The notes below the pieces were generated by a model. It ran no database searches, was not told where the DNA came from, and was given only the letters and a program-made list of their open reading frames with translations. A DNA stretch of 64,000 bases, from contig NZ_CP014619.1 in NCBI RefSeq assembly GCF_002074055.1, positions 1,302,001 through 1,366,000 of the forward strand. The letters are read 5' to 3'. This document shows, piece by piece, positions 9,596-17,841 of this stretch (position 1 is the first letter of the stretch; each line of letters starts with the position of its first letter). Both the position numbers and the translations under genes were made by a program. Source of the stretch: Frondihabitans sp. 762G35. GTDB lineage: Bacteria; Actinomycetota; Actinomycetes; Actinomycetales; Microbacteriaceae.

Positions 9596-10303
9596 TCAGG
9601 CGTCGGTGAGTCGGGAGCGCAGCGCCTCCACCTCGTCCTCCGAGAGGCCGGCGCGCAGGAGGTACGCCTCGGCGTCGAAGCCGGAGGCAAGACCCGACAC
9701 CACCTCCTGCGTCGACGTGCCCTCCCGGGCGAGGATCGCGTCGATGAGCGGTTGCTCGTCGCGCCCGCCCACGACCCGGGCGCGCGCCGACACGGCGGGC
9801 GCGCTCCGGGCGTAGTCGTCCGCGATCTCGGCGGGCGACGCTCCGGCGAGGGAGAGGAGGACCACGGCGACGATGCCGGTCCGGTCGCGCCCCGCACCGC
9901 AGTGGAAGACGACGGCTCCGGGATCCGCGTGCGCGATGCACCGGACGGCCGCGGCCACGCGCTCGGGCTTCCCGCGGAGGAACGGGCCGAGGACGAGCGG
10001 GGTGCCGTCGATCCGGTCGGCGTCGGCCCAGAAGGCCTCGTCGGAGCGGTCGTCGAGATCGACGTGGACCACCCGGATCGAAGCGGGAGGGTCGGCGACG
10101 GGCCGATCGGCCGCCACCTCGTCGTCGTCGCGCAGGTCGACGACGGTCGTCACGCCGGCCTCGACGGCCTGCTGCCATCCCGTCGAGGTGACGGCCTCGA
10201 CCGTGCCGGCCCGGTAGATCCGGCCGGGAGAGGCGGACCCGAGACCCCCGAGGTCTCTCGTGTTGAAGAACCCCTGCCAGTCGACGTCCCGGGTCTCGTC
10301 CAT
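9596..10303 (-). CDS. Tyrosine-protein phosphatase (PtpB/SIW14-like)
   Basis: A protein of 235 residues without signal peptide. It has the NTRDLGGL entry motif, VVDLRDDDEV, and the phosphatase P-loop HCGAGRDRTG, which fits the HCxxGxxR(S/T) signature with nucleophilic Cys and phosphate-binding Arg. This set is typical of actinobacterial tyrosine/phosphoinositide phosphatases such as mycobacterial PtpB. Substrate unknown. The ATG at 10303 is chosen because the conserved domain begins about 12 residues later. It is divergent from a small gene of unknown function. Confidence 0.88.
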   Translation of the reverse strand: MDETRDVDWQGFFNTRDLGGLGSASPGRIYRAGTVEAVTSTGWQQAVEAGVTTVVDLRDDDEVAADRPVADPPASIRVVHVDLDDRSDEAFWADADRIDGTPLVLGPFLRGKPERVAAAVRCIAHADPGAVVFHCGAGRDRTGIVAVVLLSLAGASPAEIADDYARSAPAVSARARVVGGRDEQPLIDAILAREGTSTQEVVSGLASGFDAEAYLLRAGLSEDEVEALRSRLTDA

Positions 10304-10378
10304 CGAACCAGTCTGCTGGATGCGAGGCTCCTGCCCGGGGCGGTGCTCGCCGTCGGTGGCGGGTGGCATGCTCGGTGC

Positions 10379-10948
10379 ATGACCGGAGACGCCTTCGCCA
10401 ACACCGTCCAGATCGTCGCGACGCTCATCGCCCTTGCCGGTCTCGCCGTGTCGTTCGAGTTCTCGCGACGGGGCCAGAAGCTCCAGCGCGAGGCGTCCGC
10501 CGAGGCGGCACGGCAGGCGGAGGAGTCCAATCGCGCCGCACAGGCCGCCGCGCAGAGGGCCGCGGCGTCGGCGGCGCTCACGATCGACGATCTGGCACGG
10601 ATCGCAGGAGCGCTCGAGGCGATCGCAGCGCGCCGACCCACCGGCGCGGGCTTCGAAGCGCGGGCGGAGGCGGTCGGGGTGTCGTGGCGGCTCGAAGCCA
10701 CCGGCGGTGCCGGCTACCGGCTCACCAACACGGGATCGACGACGGCCCGCGACGTCTGGGTCGGCGGTGCCCCGTCGCTGGAGGGCCCGTCGGGAATCGC
10801 CGGCCACCCGGATCTCGCCCCCGGCGCCTTCGTGGCGTTCCGGGCGACCGTCCTTCCGGTGACGACGGATTCGACCATCACGGTGACGTGGGCCGAGGCG
10901 CCGGGGGCGGAGCGCTCGTCGTGGCGCTATCCGCTCCCCGGCGCCTGA
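10379..10948 (+). CDS. Hypothetical protein with N-terminal helix and coiled coil
   Basis: A protein of 189 residues that I do not assign to a family. Residues about 5-25 are hydrophobic and could anchor it in the membrane with the rest inside. Residues about 28-70 are rich in Arg, Gln, Glu and Ala with heptad-like spacing (EASAEAARQAEESNRAAQAA), a likely coiled coil. The C-terminal part (WRLEATGGAGYRLTNTGSTT) looks like a small beta domain. No good ribosome site precedes the ATG; a -10-like CATGCT lies six bases upstream, so a leaderless message is possible. Confidence 0.6.
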   Translation: MTGDAFANTVQIVATLIALAGLAVSFEFSRRGQKLQREASAEAARQAEESNRAAQAAAQRAAASAALTIDDLARIAGALEAIAARRPTGAGFEARAEAVGVSWRLEATGGAGYRLTNTGSTTARDVWVGGAPSLEGPSGIAGHPDLAPGAFVAFRATVLPVTTDSTITVTWAEAPGAERSSWRYPLPGA

Positions 10949-10966
10949 GGGCGCGAGCCCGAGCGA

Positions 10967-11848
10967 CTACTCGGCGGTCGCCGTCGCGAGTCGCGCGATC
11001 TCGTCGTCGCTCAGCTTGAGCGTCGCCGCCGTCGCGGAGTCCATGATCGACTGCGGGCGCGACGCTCCCGGGATCGGGATGACGGTCGACGACTTCGACA
11101 GCTCCCAGGCGAGGCAGAGCACCTGGGGCGAGACCCGGCGGGCGTTCGCGATCTCGGCGAAGACGGCGTGGTTGGCACCGAGGTCGGCCGCGTTCGTGAT
11201 GCCGCCGAGGGGGCTCCAGGGCAGGAACGCGATGCTCATCTCGTCGCAGAGCTCGAGCTCCTTCGTCGACGACAGGAACGCCGGCGAGAACTGGTTCTGC
11301 ACCGACACGAGGCGCCCGGAGAGCACGTCGTCGGCCTCGCGGATCTGGTCGACGTCGGCGTTCGAGATGCCGGCCATGCGGATGACGCCCTCGTCGAGGA
11401 GCTCGACGAGCGCTCCGATGGAGTCGGCGTAGGGCACGTTCGGGTCGGGCCGGTGGAACTGGTAGAGCCCGATGGTCTCGACCCCGAGGCGCTTCGCCGA
11501 GGCCTTCGCGGCCTCCTTGAGGTGCTCCGGTCGGCCGTCCTGGTCCCAGCCACCCGACGTGTTGTGCACGCGGGTGTGTCCGCCCTTGGTGGCGACGAGC
11601 ACGTCGTCGGTGCTGCCGTGCCACGCCTTCAGCGCCTCGGCGACGAGCGTCTCGTTGTGGCCCTCGTCGTCGGGCTTCCCGGCGAGGCTGTAGGCGTCCG
11701 CCGTGTCGATGAGCGTGACGCCGGCCTCGAGGGCGGCGTGGATGGTGGCGATGGAGCGCTTGCGGTCCGGTCGGCCCTCGATCGACATGGGCATGGCGCC
11801 CAGGCCGATCGCGCTGACGGTGACGTCTCCGATGGTGCGTGTCTTCAT
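10967..11848 (-). CDS. Aldo/keto reductase
   Basis: NAD(P)H-dependent reductase of 293 residues with the complete (beta/alpha)8 family pattern: DTADAY with the catalytic Asp and Tyr, VLVATKGG with the Lys, and YQFHRPDPN with the His. The C-terminal PIPGASRPQSI is the cofactor-binding motif. The substrate cannot be inferred. It lies 52 bp downstream of a second, only distantly similar aldo/keto reductase on the same strand and is probably co-transcribed. Confidence 0.9.
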   Translation of the reverse strand: MKTRTIGDVTVSAIGLGAMPMSIEGRPDRKRSIATIHAALEAGVTLIDTADAYSLAGKPDDEGHNETLVAEALKAWHGSTDDVLVATKGGHTRVHNTSGGWDQDGRPEHLKEAAKASAKRLGVETIGLYQFHRPDPNVPYADSIGALVELLDEGVIRMAGISNADVDQIREADDVLSGRLVSVQNQFSPAFLSSTKELELCDEMSIAFLPWSPLGGITNAADLGANHAVFAEIANARRVSPQVLCLAWELSKSSTVIPIPGASRPQSIMDSATAATLKLSDDEIARLATATAE

Positions 11849-11900
11849 GCGGTCCGTGCTTTCTGTCGGGTCGGGTCGAGGGGCTGCAGGATCCGCGGGC

Positions 11901-12872
11901 TCACCACGCGTAGTCCTCGGGCGCCGGCTTGTGGCCGGGGAAGATCGCGTCGAGCTTGTCGAGGGCGTCCCGGTCGAGTCGGATGTCGACAGCGGCCACG
12001 GCCGAGTCGAGCTGCTCCATCGTGCGCGGACCGGTGATCGGCCCGGTGACGCCCGGCTGGTGCAGGAGCCACGCCAGGGCGAGTTCGCCGGGGGCGTGAC
12101 CGAGGTCGCGCGCGAGGTTCTCGTACGACTCCAGCTGCTCGCGGTGCTCGTCGACGTACTCCTTGGAGCGGCCCTCGAGGCGGCGCTTGCCCTCCTGCTC
12201 CTTGCCGATGATCCCGCCGAGGAGACCGCCGTTGAGCGGCGACCACGGGATAACGCCGAGGCCGTACTGCTGCGCGGCGGGGATCACCTCGAGCTCGACC
12301 TCGCGCTTGATGAGGTTGTAGATCGACTGCTCGCTGACGAGCCCGGTGAAGTGGCGGGCCTTGGCCGCCTCCTGCGCCTGGGCGATGTGCCAGCCGGCGA
12401 AGTTGCTCGATCCGGCGTAGAGGATCTTGCCCTGCGCGACGGCGACCTCGATGGCCTGCCAGATCTCGTCCCAGGGGGTCTCGCGGTCGATGTGGTGGAA
12501 CTGGTAGAGGTCGATGTGGTCGGTCTGCAGGCGCTTCAGGCTGGCGTCGAGAGCGCGACGGATGTTGAGGGCGGAGAGCTTGCCCTCGTTGGGCCAGTCG
12601 CCCATGTCGCCGTAGAGCTTCGTCGCGAGGACGGTCTTCTCGCGGCGCCCGCCCCCCTTGGCGAACCACCGTCCGATGATCTGCTCGGTGATGCCCTCGC
12701 CCTTCTCCCAGCCGTAGACGTTGGCGGTGTCGAAGAAGTTGATGCCGGATTCGTGAGCCCTGTCCATGATCGCGTGCGAGTCGTCTTCGCTCGTCTGCGG
12801 GCCGAAGTTCATCGTGCCGAGAATGGCCCGGGAGACGGACAACCCCGTGCGTCCCAAATGCGTATAGTCCAT
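11901..12872 (-). CDS. Aldo/keto reductase (second copy, YhdN/AKR11-like)
   Basis: A protein of 323 residues with an intact tetrad: DTANVYGW (Asp, Tyr), LATKLYGDM (Lys) and YQFHHIDRETPW (His). It begins MDYTHLGRTGLSVSR, typical of general-stress-like AKRs, and ends GPRTMEQLDSAVAAV, the cofactor region. It is the promoter-proximal gene of a two-gene aldo/keto reductase pair. The two proteins differ in length and detail, so this is not a recent duplication. Divergent from the small PGPGW membrane protein. Confidence 0.9.
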   Translation of the reverse strand: MDYTHLGRTGLSVSRAILGTMNFGPQTSEDDSHAIMDRAHESGINFFDTANVYGWEKGEGITEQIIGRWFAKGGGRREKTVLATKLYGDMGDWPNEGKLSALNIRRALDASLKRLQTDHIDLYQFHHIDRETPWDEIWQAIEVAVAQGKILYAGSSNFAGWHIAQAQEAAKARHFTGLVSEQSIYNLIKREVELEVIPAAQQYGLGVIPWSPLNGGLLGGIIGKEQEGKRRLEGRSKEYVDEHREQLESYENLARDLGHAPGELALAWLLHQPGVTGPITGPRTMEQLDSAVAAVDIRLDRDALDKLDAIFPGHKPAPEDYAW

Positions 12873-12973
12873 GCTCCCTGCTTAGACCTCTCCCAGCGTC
12901 CGCGTCCATCGCATTCAGGAAGCTGCCACGGAGCGCGCCGTGGGCTCCCATGCCGCGTCGCTACCATCGACGC

Positions 12974-13342
12974 ATGCCGGCCGCCGACGAGACTCTCCAC
13001 GACGCCGAGGTGCGGCGGCATCAGCATCGCTTCCGCACCTCGCGGTTCGCCAAGCGCGCGCGGCTCCTGCGGGCCCGTCTCAACGCCTACCCGAAGCTCC
13101 GCGTCGCCTACAAGGTGGTCGTCGGGATCGTCGGCGTCGCCGTCGTGATCGCGGGCGTGATCCTGATCCCGCTCCCGGGGCCGGGCTGGCTCGTGGTGTT
13201 CCTGGGGCTCGCCATCCTCGGCACGGAGTTCCCCGCGGCGCACCGGCTCAACCAGTGGGTGCAGCGGCAGGTCCGCGCCGGGCTCGCCTGGCTGCGCGAG
13301 CGACGTCGTCGCCGTGCTGCCAGGGCCTCCGTGCCGCGCTAG
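12974..13342 (+). CDS. TIGR02611 family (PGPGW) membrane protein
   Basis: About 122 residues with two close hydrophobic segments (VVGIVGVAVVIAGVI and LVVFLGLAILGTE) separated by the signature PLPGPGW, between strongly basic N- and C-terminal parts. This is the actinobacterial TIGR02611/PGPGW membrane family, function unknown. ATG 12974 is preferred; an ATG eight codons upstream is the alternative. No clear ribosome site is seen for either. Confidence 0.75.
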   Translation: MPAADETLHDAEVRRHQHRFRTSRFAKRARLLRARLNAYPKLRVAYKVVVGIVGVAVVIAGVILIPLPGPGWLVVFLGLAILGTEFPAAHRLNQWVQRQVRAGLAWLRERRRRRAARASVPR

Positions 13343-13363
13343 CCCGGGCCGGTCGACCGAGGG

Positions 13364-13936
13364 TCAGACCTCGGCCAGGGCCTCGCTGCCCCACGTCGTG
13401 ATCTCCTTCGGCACCGCGATCTCGTGCGACCCCGCGGCCTCGAGGACCTCGACGGCGCGGACGCGCTCCGCCAGGACGCCTTTCGTCGCGACGATCCACG
13501 AGCCGACGAGGACGCTGTCGTCGACGGCGGAGTGCACCGCGACTCCGGCGACGTCGAAGACGCCGTAGGCGGGCTCCGACACCGTGGCGCGGACGAGGTC
13601 GCCGTGGGCGATGGTCGCGGATCGGGAGCCCGAGGTCGCAGCGGTCTCGGACGCCTCGGCGGACGCGCGTTCCGCCGAGTGGAAGGTCCGCAGGAGTCGC
13701 AGCGTCTGGGCCGGCTTCTTGTTCGCTTCGAGAGGGTGGCTGCCGAGGGCGAAGGAGCCGAGGATCGTCGACGCGGTGACCTCGCCTCGCACGACGAAGA
13801 TCCCGTAGCGCTCGGTCGCGAACGTGGCCGCGACCGCGTCGCCCGGCTGGAGGTCGGCGAGGGCCGCGGTCAGGGCCTTCACGTTGCGCTTCGCCGGGGG
13901 AGTGAGATCGGTGAGGATGCTGTCGTCGTCTGCCAC
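13364..13936 (-). CDS. Hypothetical protein, conserved in related actinobacteria
   Basis: A protein of 190 residues that I do not recognise by name. It is soluble and appears to hold two similar beta-rich halves: GDAVAATFATERYGIFVVRGEVTA and GDLVRATVSEPAYGVFDVAGVAVH share the pattern GD-V-AT-YG-F-V-G, which suggests an internal duplication of a small beta-barrel domain. Both halves are followed by a similar LGS/VGS strand. It starts with GTG and is divergent from the J-domain gene. No function is proposed. Confidence 0.6.
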   Translation of the reverse strand: MADDDSILTDLTPPAKRNVKALTAALADLQPGDAVAATFATERYGIFVVRGEVTASTILGSFALGSHPLEANKKPAQTLRLLRTFHSAERASAEASETAATSGSRSATIAHGDLVRATVSEPAYGVFDVAGVAVHSAVDDSVLVGSWIVATKGVLAERVRAVEVLEAAGSHEIAVPKEITTWGSEALAEV

Positions 13937-14026
13937 CCGTCGAGCGTATCGGGCGGAGGCGTCCGGCGAGTTCCGAGCGGGCCTCGGCCGTGTTCTCAGC
14001 CCCCTCCCGGTAGTCTCGTCCGACAG

Positions 14027-14959
14027 ATGAGCGAGAGTCCGGCCGCCGCCACGCCCTACGAGGTGCTGGGCGTCAGCCCTGCCGCCAGCCAGGACGACCT
14101 CCGCAGGGCCTACCGCCGACTGGCCCGCGTCACGCACCCCGACCTCGGCGGGAGCCCCGAGAAGTTCCGACGAGTGCAGCTGGCCTGGGAGCGAATCGGC
14201 ACGCCGGAGGACCGCGCCCGCTACGACTCCGCGAGCCGGAGCGGGACCGCGCCCGGCTCCTCCGACTCGACGGGACGCACCTGGGCTCCCGCCGCTCCTC
14301 GCCGTCGGCCCGAGACGAAACCGCGCGCACGCGCCTTCGGGCACCCGGGCGGGCAGGAGCGGGTGCTCTTCCTCGACCTGATGCGCGAGTGGGTGGGCCG
14401 CGGGGAGGACCTCGACGACCCCTACGATCCCGTCCTCGTGCGCTCGGCGCCGCCCGAGATCCGCCGGACCCTGGCCAAGGCGATCGCGGAGGAGTCGACG
14501 GCGACCGCCGTCGTCGAACTCGGCATCGGCTACACGATCTGGAGCAACGTCGCGGCCGGCCGCGAACCCGAGCTCGACCACATCGTCCTGGGGCCGACCG
14601 GGCTCTACGCCGTCAACTCCGAAGACTGGGGCGCCCCGATCCGGCTCGTCAAGGGCGAGATCGAGGGGGAGACCGTCGGCCACGACGAGCAGCCGGCGAA
14701 GCGTCTCGCCCGGAGCGCCCGCGCCTTCCAGAAGACCAGCCGGGTGCCGTTCACGGCCCAGCTCATCGTCGTCCCCGACTCGTCGCTCGAGGAGCCCGTC
14801 GCGCCCGTCAGTCTCGGTTGGCGCAATCAGGCGTTCGTGGTGCGGCGCTCCGTGCTGCCGTTCGTCCTCCGTGGCGGACTGACCGGCGGGGCGAGCACGA
14901 GCACCATCGACGTCTTCGAGGTGCGAGACCGCCTCCAGCAGGCCGTCCGCTTCGTCTGA
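14027..14959 (+). CDS. J-domain protein fused to a NERD-like domain
   Basis: A protein of 310 residues. Residues about 9-70 are a DnaJ J-domain with the essential HPD loop (ARVTHPDLGG) and YEVLGVSPAA at its start, so it should stimulate a DnaK ATPase. After an Arg/Pro-rich linker, the C-terminal half resembles the nuclease-related domain (NERD): IWSNVAAGREPELDHIVLGP then GLYAVNSEDW. In active NERD nucleases the second strand carries a D/E-x-K motif; here it reads NSED, so nuclease activity is doubtful. No zinc-finger or DnaJ C-terminal domains are present, so this is not a general DnaJ. Confidence 0.8.
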   Translation: MSESPAAATPYEVLGVSPAASQDDLRRAYRRLARVTHPDLGGSPEKFRRVQLAWERIGTPEDRARYDSASRSGTAPGSSDSTGRTWAPAAPRRRPETKPRARAFGHPGGQERVLFLDLMREWVGRGEDLDDPYDPVLVRSAPPEIRRTLAKAIAEESTATAVVELGIGYTIWSNVAAGREPELDHIVLGPTGLYAVNSEDWGAPIRLVKGEIEGETVGHDEQPAKRLARSARAFQKTSRVPFTAQLIVVPDSSLEEPVAPVSLGWRNQAFVVRRSVLPFVLRGGLTGGASTSTIDVFEVRDRLQQAVRFV

Positions 14960-14997
14960 CGCACGGACCCGCCGTGGGAGCGGCATCCGCCATCGGG

Positions 14998-15864
14998 TCA
15001 GACCTGCGGGACCTTCAACGCCGCCGAGATCTTCGCGAGCTGCGCGTTCGCCTTCTGGGCCTCGATCTCGGCGCGCCGGGCGATCTGGCGGGTGTCCCGG
15101 AGAGCCTCCCACGCCCGGCCGGGCATGTCCGCGGTTTTGTACGACCAGACTCGCGTCGCCAGGGCGTCCGCGTTGAACTCGGGGGCGCGCAGGATCCCGA
15201 TCATCGCGTCGCGGATGATCAGCTTGAGCTGGGCTTCGGAATAGGGCATGTCGTCCTCCGGGAGTGTGGGGGGTGGTGAGTAGGAGCCGGTGAATTCGAA
15301 GTGCCACGCTTCGCGCCACGCGAAGGTGTTCCCTCGGGGAGACCAGCCGAAGCGAGGTGCGTTGGCGTCCATCCAGATCTTCTGGGGCGATCCGTAGCGT
15401 TCGACCCCGGATCCGAAGTCGCAGGCGAGAGCCCACCCGTGCACGGAGGTGCCCGGCGGTGCCGCGAGGGCGAAGCCCGGCCGGTGGTTCGTCCAGCCCT
15501 CATAGAGGTACTGCTGTCGCGCGAAGTCCCGATACCCCTCGCTGATGCTGAGGCTCGATCCGAAGCGCTGGTGGAAGGCGGTCGAGAGGTCGAGGTAGGC
15601 GACGGCGGCGTCGGACCGCAGCCGGGGACCGAGGCGGGCCGGCACGGGCGAGAGCGCCGAGGCGGGAATCCTGCCGTTCGCGTGCCCGCCCCAGCCGGCG
15701 GCCCGGGCCACCGGCGCGACGAGGGCTCCGTCGGCGAGGGCCGCGAGCGTCGCCGCGCCTGCCGCGGCCAGGACGAGGAGGGTCCGGCGGGAGAGGTGGG
15801 AGGTCGCCTCGAGGAACTCCTCGTCGTGGGCGAGGAACAGGTTCCGGGACGGCTGGTTCGTCAC
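14998..15864 (-). CDS. Tat-exported M15 peptidase (D-Ala-D-Ala carboxypeptidase/endolysin-like)
   Basis: A protein of 288 residues. Residues about 24-50 carry a twin-arginine signal (HLSRRTLLVLAAAGAATLA). The catalytic domain follows: ISEGYRDFARQQYLYE, the zinc ligands in SVHGWALACDFG (SxHxxGxAxD type) and EAWHFEF. M15 enzymes cut peptide stems of peptidoglycan. The last 90 residues (ending with a coiled coil) contain RVWSYKTADMPGRAWEALRDT, which looks like linker/tail segments of actinophage endolysins, so a phage origin is plausible. Its GTG start lies two bases after the stop of the lipoprotein gene, indicating an operon. Confidence 0.85.
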   Translation of the reverse strand: MTNQPSRNLFLAHDEEFLEATSHLSRRTLLVLAAAGAATLAALADGALVAPVARAAGWGGHANGRIPASALSPVPARLGPRLRSDAAVAYLDLSTAFHQRFGSSLSISEGYRDFARQQYLYEGWTNHRPGFALAAPPGTSVHGWALACDFGSGVERYGSPQKIWMDANAPRFGWSPRGNTFAWREAWHFEFTGSYSPPPTLPEDDMPYSEAQLKLIIRDAMIGILRAPEFNADALATRVWSYKTADMPGRAWEALRDTRQIARRAEIEAQKANAQLAKISAALKVPQV

Positions 15865-15866
15865 GA

Positions 15867-16574
15867 TCAGCAGTCGCCCGCACCGTGGACGATCACCGGC
15901 CAGGCGATCGCGGTGACCGTCGTGCCGCGGAGGACTGCGGCGACTCCGCGCCTCCCCGGGGTCTCGCCGGCCGTCGCCTCGGCGGGGCCGATCAGAGCCG
16001 TCGTCACCGTCTCGCCCCCGACCTCGTGGCTCTCCGTCAGCGAGTCGGGCAGCGCTGCGAGGAGGGCTCCGGCGTCGTCGCCCACCTGGACGCCCTCGGG
16101 GCCCTCGAGTTCGACGGACGCGCCGTCAGCCGAGGCGACCGCAGGAGCCCCGAGGCGCGTCTCGAGGGGAGCCCCGCCCTCGGGTGCGAACACGGTCAGC
16201 GCCCCGTCCCAGTCGTAGGCTGTGCCGGGCGTCACGCAGTGATCCTGACCGGTCGTCGTCACGGTCGGTGCCCCCAGGAGCTCGGTCAGTTCGGCCACGC
16301 TGCGGGCGGCGTCACCGCCGGGAGTCCGCGTGGAATCCGGCCCGGTGATCGTGAGGTGGCCCGGGCCCAGAACGATGGACGGCGTGGTCGCGGCGGGGGA
16401 CGTGGACGGGGTGGGGCTCGCCGTCGGTGTACCCGTGGCGGTCCGCGCGACGGCGGTGCCGGTCGTCGCCTCGCTGGGATCGACGGTGGAGGCGCAGCCG
16501 ACGAGTGCGCCGACAGCGGCGATCGCGCCGAGTCCTCGCGCGAGGCGTGCCCGTCGTATGAGGTGTAAATACAT
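15867..16574 (-). CDS. Putative lipoprotein of unknown function
   Basis: About 235 residues. A short basic start (LIRRARLARG) is followed by a hydrophobic run ending in ALVGC, a lipobox, so the protein should be lipid-anchored outside. A Thr/Pro/Ser linker leads to a globular part with two Cys (DHCVTPG and the C-terminal GDC). TATAAA ends seven bases before ATG 16574, so the message may be leaderless; an upstream in-frame GTG at 16589 lacks a ribosome site. It is followed at 2 bp by the M15 peptidase and probably works with it at the cell wall. Confidence 0.7.
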   Translation of the reverse strand: MYLHLIRRARLARGLGAIAAVGALVGCASTVDPSEATTGTAVARTATGTPTASPTPSTSPAATTPSIVLGPGHLTITGPDSTRTPGGDAARSVAELTELLGAPTVTTTGQDHCVTPGTAYDWDGALTVFAPEGGAPLETRLGAPAVASADGASVELEGPEGVQVGDDAGALLAALPDSLTESHEVGGETVTTALIGPAEATAGETPGRRGVAAVLRGTTVTAIAWPVIVHGAGDC

Positions 16575-16579
16575 GAGGC

Positions 16580-16597
16580 ATTTATACACCAGTCAAT
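16580..16597 (-). promoter_or_regulatory. Candidate promoter/activator motif at the lipoprotein gene
   Basis: Read on the minus strand, ATTGACTGGTGTATAAAT. If TATAAA is the -10 box, transcription would begin at about ATG 16574, giving a leaderless message. TTGACT would then be an activator or sigma-specific element rather than a normal -35. Confidence 0.4.
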
Positions 16598-16645
16598 CAT
16601 CGGGCGCTGAGGAGGACGGCGTGTCCCCTCGAGGAGAGGTGCCCG

Positions 16646-17356
16646 TCAGCGCCCGACGACCGCCGCGGGGATGCCGTCGGGGAGCGCTCCGAACCCGGCG
16701 AAGACGACGTCCGTCCCGGTGAGGAGGGCCGCGCGGACGAGCGCGCTCGTGGCCGGCGCCGCAGCGATCACCGTCGCCCCGCTCGGTTCCGGCCCCGCGT
16801 CCGCCCGCGCGGGGAGCGCCACCCACGGCGCCCCGCCGAGGGCGACGAGCGTGCGACCCTCGAGGGAGTCCGCATCGAGGACGACGGCTTCGGCGCGCTG
16901 CGAGCGGAGCGCGCCGACGGCGGCCTCCACCCCGGTGTCCGCGAACTCCAGGTCGTGGTCGGCGGGCAGCCGGTGGCCGAGGTGACGGATCAGCGGTGAC
17001 AGGTCGGGGACGAAGCCGTGCCCGGTGACCTCGCCGCCTTGGAGGGGCCCCAGGAGGAGCTCGGACAGCAGGATGCGGCCGCCCGACGCGAGCACGTACC
17101 GGCTCACCCGTCCCGCCACCTCGAACGGCGAGGCCAGCGCCTCGTCGATCGCGAGGATGTCCTCCTCGGGGGTCCCCTCCGACCAGAGATCGACGCGGAG
17201 CCGCTCCCGCCGGTCGTCGAGCCAGGACTCCGAGCGGGCCCTCTCGCCCTGCACCGTGACGAGAACCCAGGTCGACAGCGGACCCCCCACGCAGGCCTCG
17301 GCGGCTGTGCGGAGGAGTGCGGCCGGGAGGGAGACGCCGACGTCGGTCACGGGCAT
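16646..17356 (-). CDS. Hypothetical protein, possible distant baeRF/eRF1-like fold
   Basis: A soluble protein of 236 residues, not firmly assigned. Its second half has the sequence pattern of bacterial baeRF proteins (eRF1-domain-3-like): AVGALRSQRAEAVVLDADSL, then APATSALVRAALLTGTDVVF and a Gly-rich end FAGFGALPDGIPAAVVG, where baeRF proteins normally end in a VGALLRY-type motif. The N-terminal half is beta-rich with many acidic and Arg residues. The start codon lies in a GCAGGATGC sequence. The similarity is by eye; other folds are possible. Divergent from the VOC protein. Confidence 0.5.
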   Translation of the reverse strand: MPVTDVGVSLPAALLRTAAEACVGGPLSTWVLVTVQGERARSESWLDDRRERLRVDLWSEGTPEEDILAIDEALASPFEVAGRVSRYVLASGGRILLSELLLGPLQGGEVTGHGFVPDLSPLIRHLGHRLPADHDLEFADTGVEAAVGALRSQRAEAVVLDADSLEGRTLVALGGAPWVALPARADAGPEPSGATVIAAAPATSALVRAALLTGTDVVFAGFGALPDGIPAAVVGR

Positions 17357-17449
17357 CCTGCGGTCGAGGAGAGGGAAGACATTCTGGACATGCTTGCATT
17401 CCCGTCAGCGAGAGGCAATATGGGTGCACCGATCGAAGGAGACGGGATC

Positions 17450-17830
17450 ATGATCACCACCCGACACGCATTCAGCGGATTCGCCGTGAAAGACGTCGAG
17501 GAGGCGAAGCGGTTCTACCGCGACCGCCTCGGCCTGACCGTCACGGACGGGATGATGGGCAACGCCGACATCGTGCTCCCCGGCGGGGCGACGGTGCTGA
17601 TCTACCCCAAGGAGGACCACGTCCCCGCGGCCCACACCGTGCTCAACTTCGTCGTGGACGACATCGACGCGGCGGTCGACGAACTCGCCGAAGCAGGCGT
17701 CGCCATCGAGGACTTCGGCGGCTACGCCGACGAGCGGGGCATCGTCCGCGGTCGCTCGGTCGATCGCGGCCCCGACATCGCCTGGTTCCGCGACCCCGCG
17801 GGCAACATCCTCTCCGTCCTGGCTCTCTGA
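17450..17830 (+). CDS. VOC-superfamily (glyoxalase-like) protein
   Basis: A protein of 126 residues with a paired beta-alpha-beta-beta-beta fold: FAVKDVEEAKRFYRDRLGL opens the first module, LNFVVDDIDAAVDELAEAG the second, and AWFRDPAGNILSVL closes it. Members include glyoxalases, dioxygenases and resistance proteins; the metal ligands are not all obvious, so the role is open. GAAGGAGA precedes the ATG, one of the strongest ribosome sites in the window. The RibD-like gene starts 11 bp after its stop, suggesting a two-gene unit. Confidence 0.85.
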   Translation: MITTRHAFSGFAVKDVEEAKRFYRDRLGLTVTDGMMGNADIVLPGGATVLIYPKEDHVPAAHTVLNFVVDDIDAAVDELAEAGVAIEDFGGYADERGIVRGRSVDRGPDIAWFRDPAGNILSVLAL

Positions 17831-17841
17831 GCGGCATCGTC

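Noticed and set aside
16572-16589. Imperfect dyad TGTATAAATGC / GTATTTACA at the lipoprotein start, as an operator
   Set aside because: Arms match at only part of their length and overlap the likely -10 box and first codons, so a chance AT-rich match is as likely.
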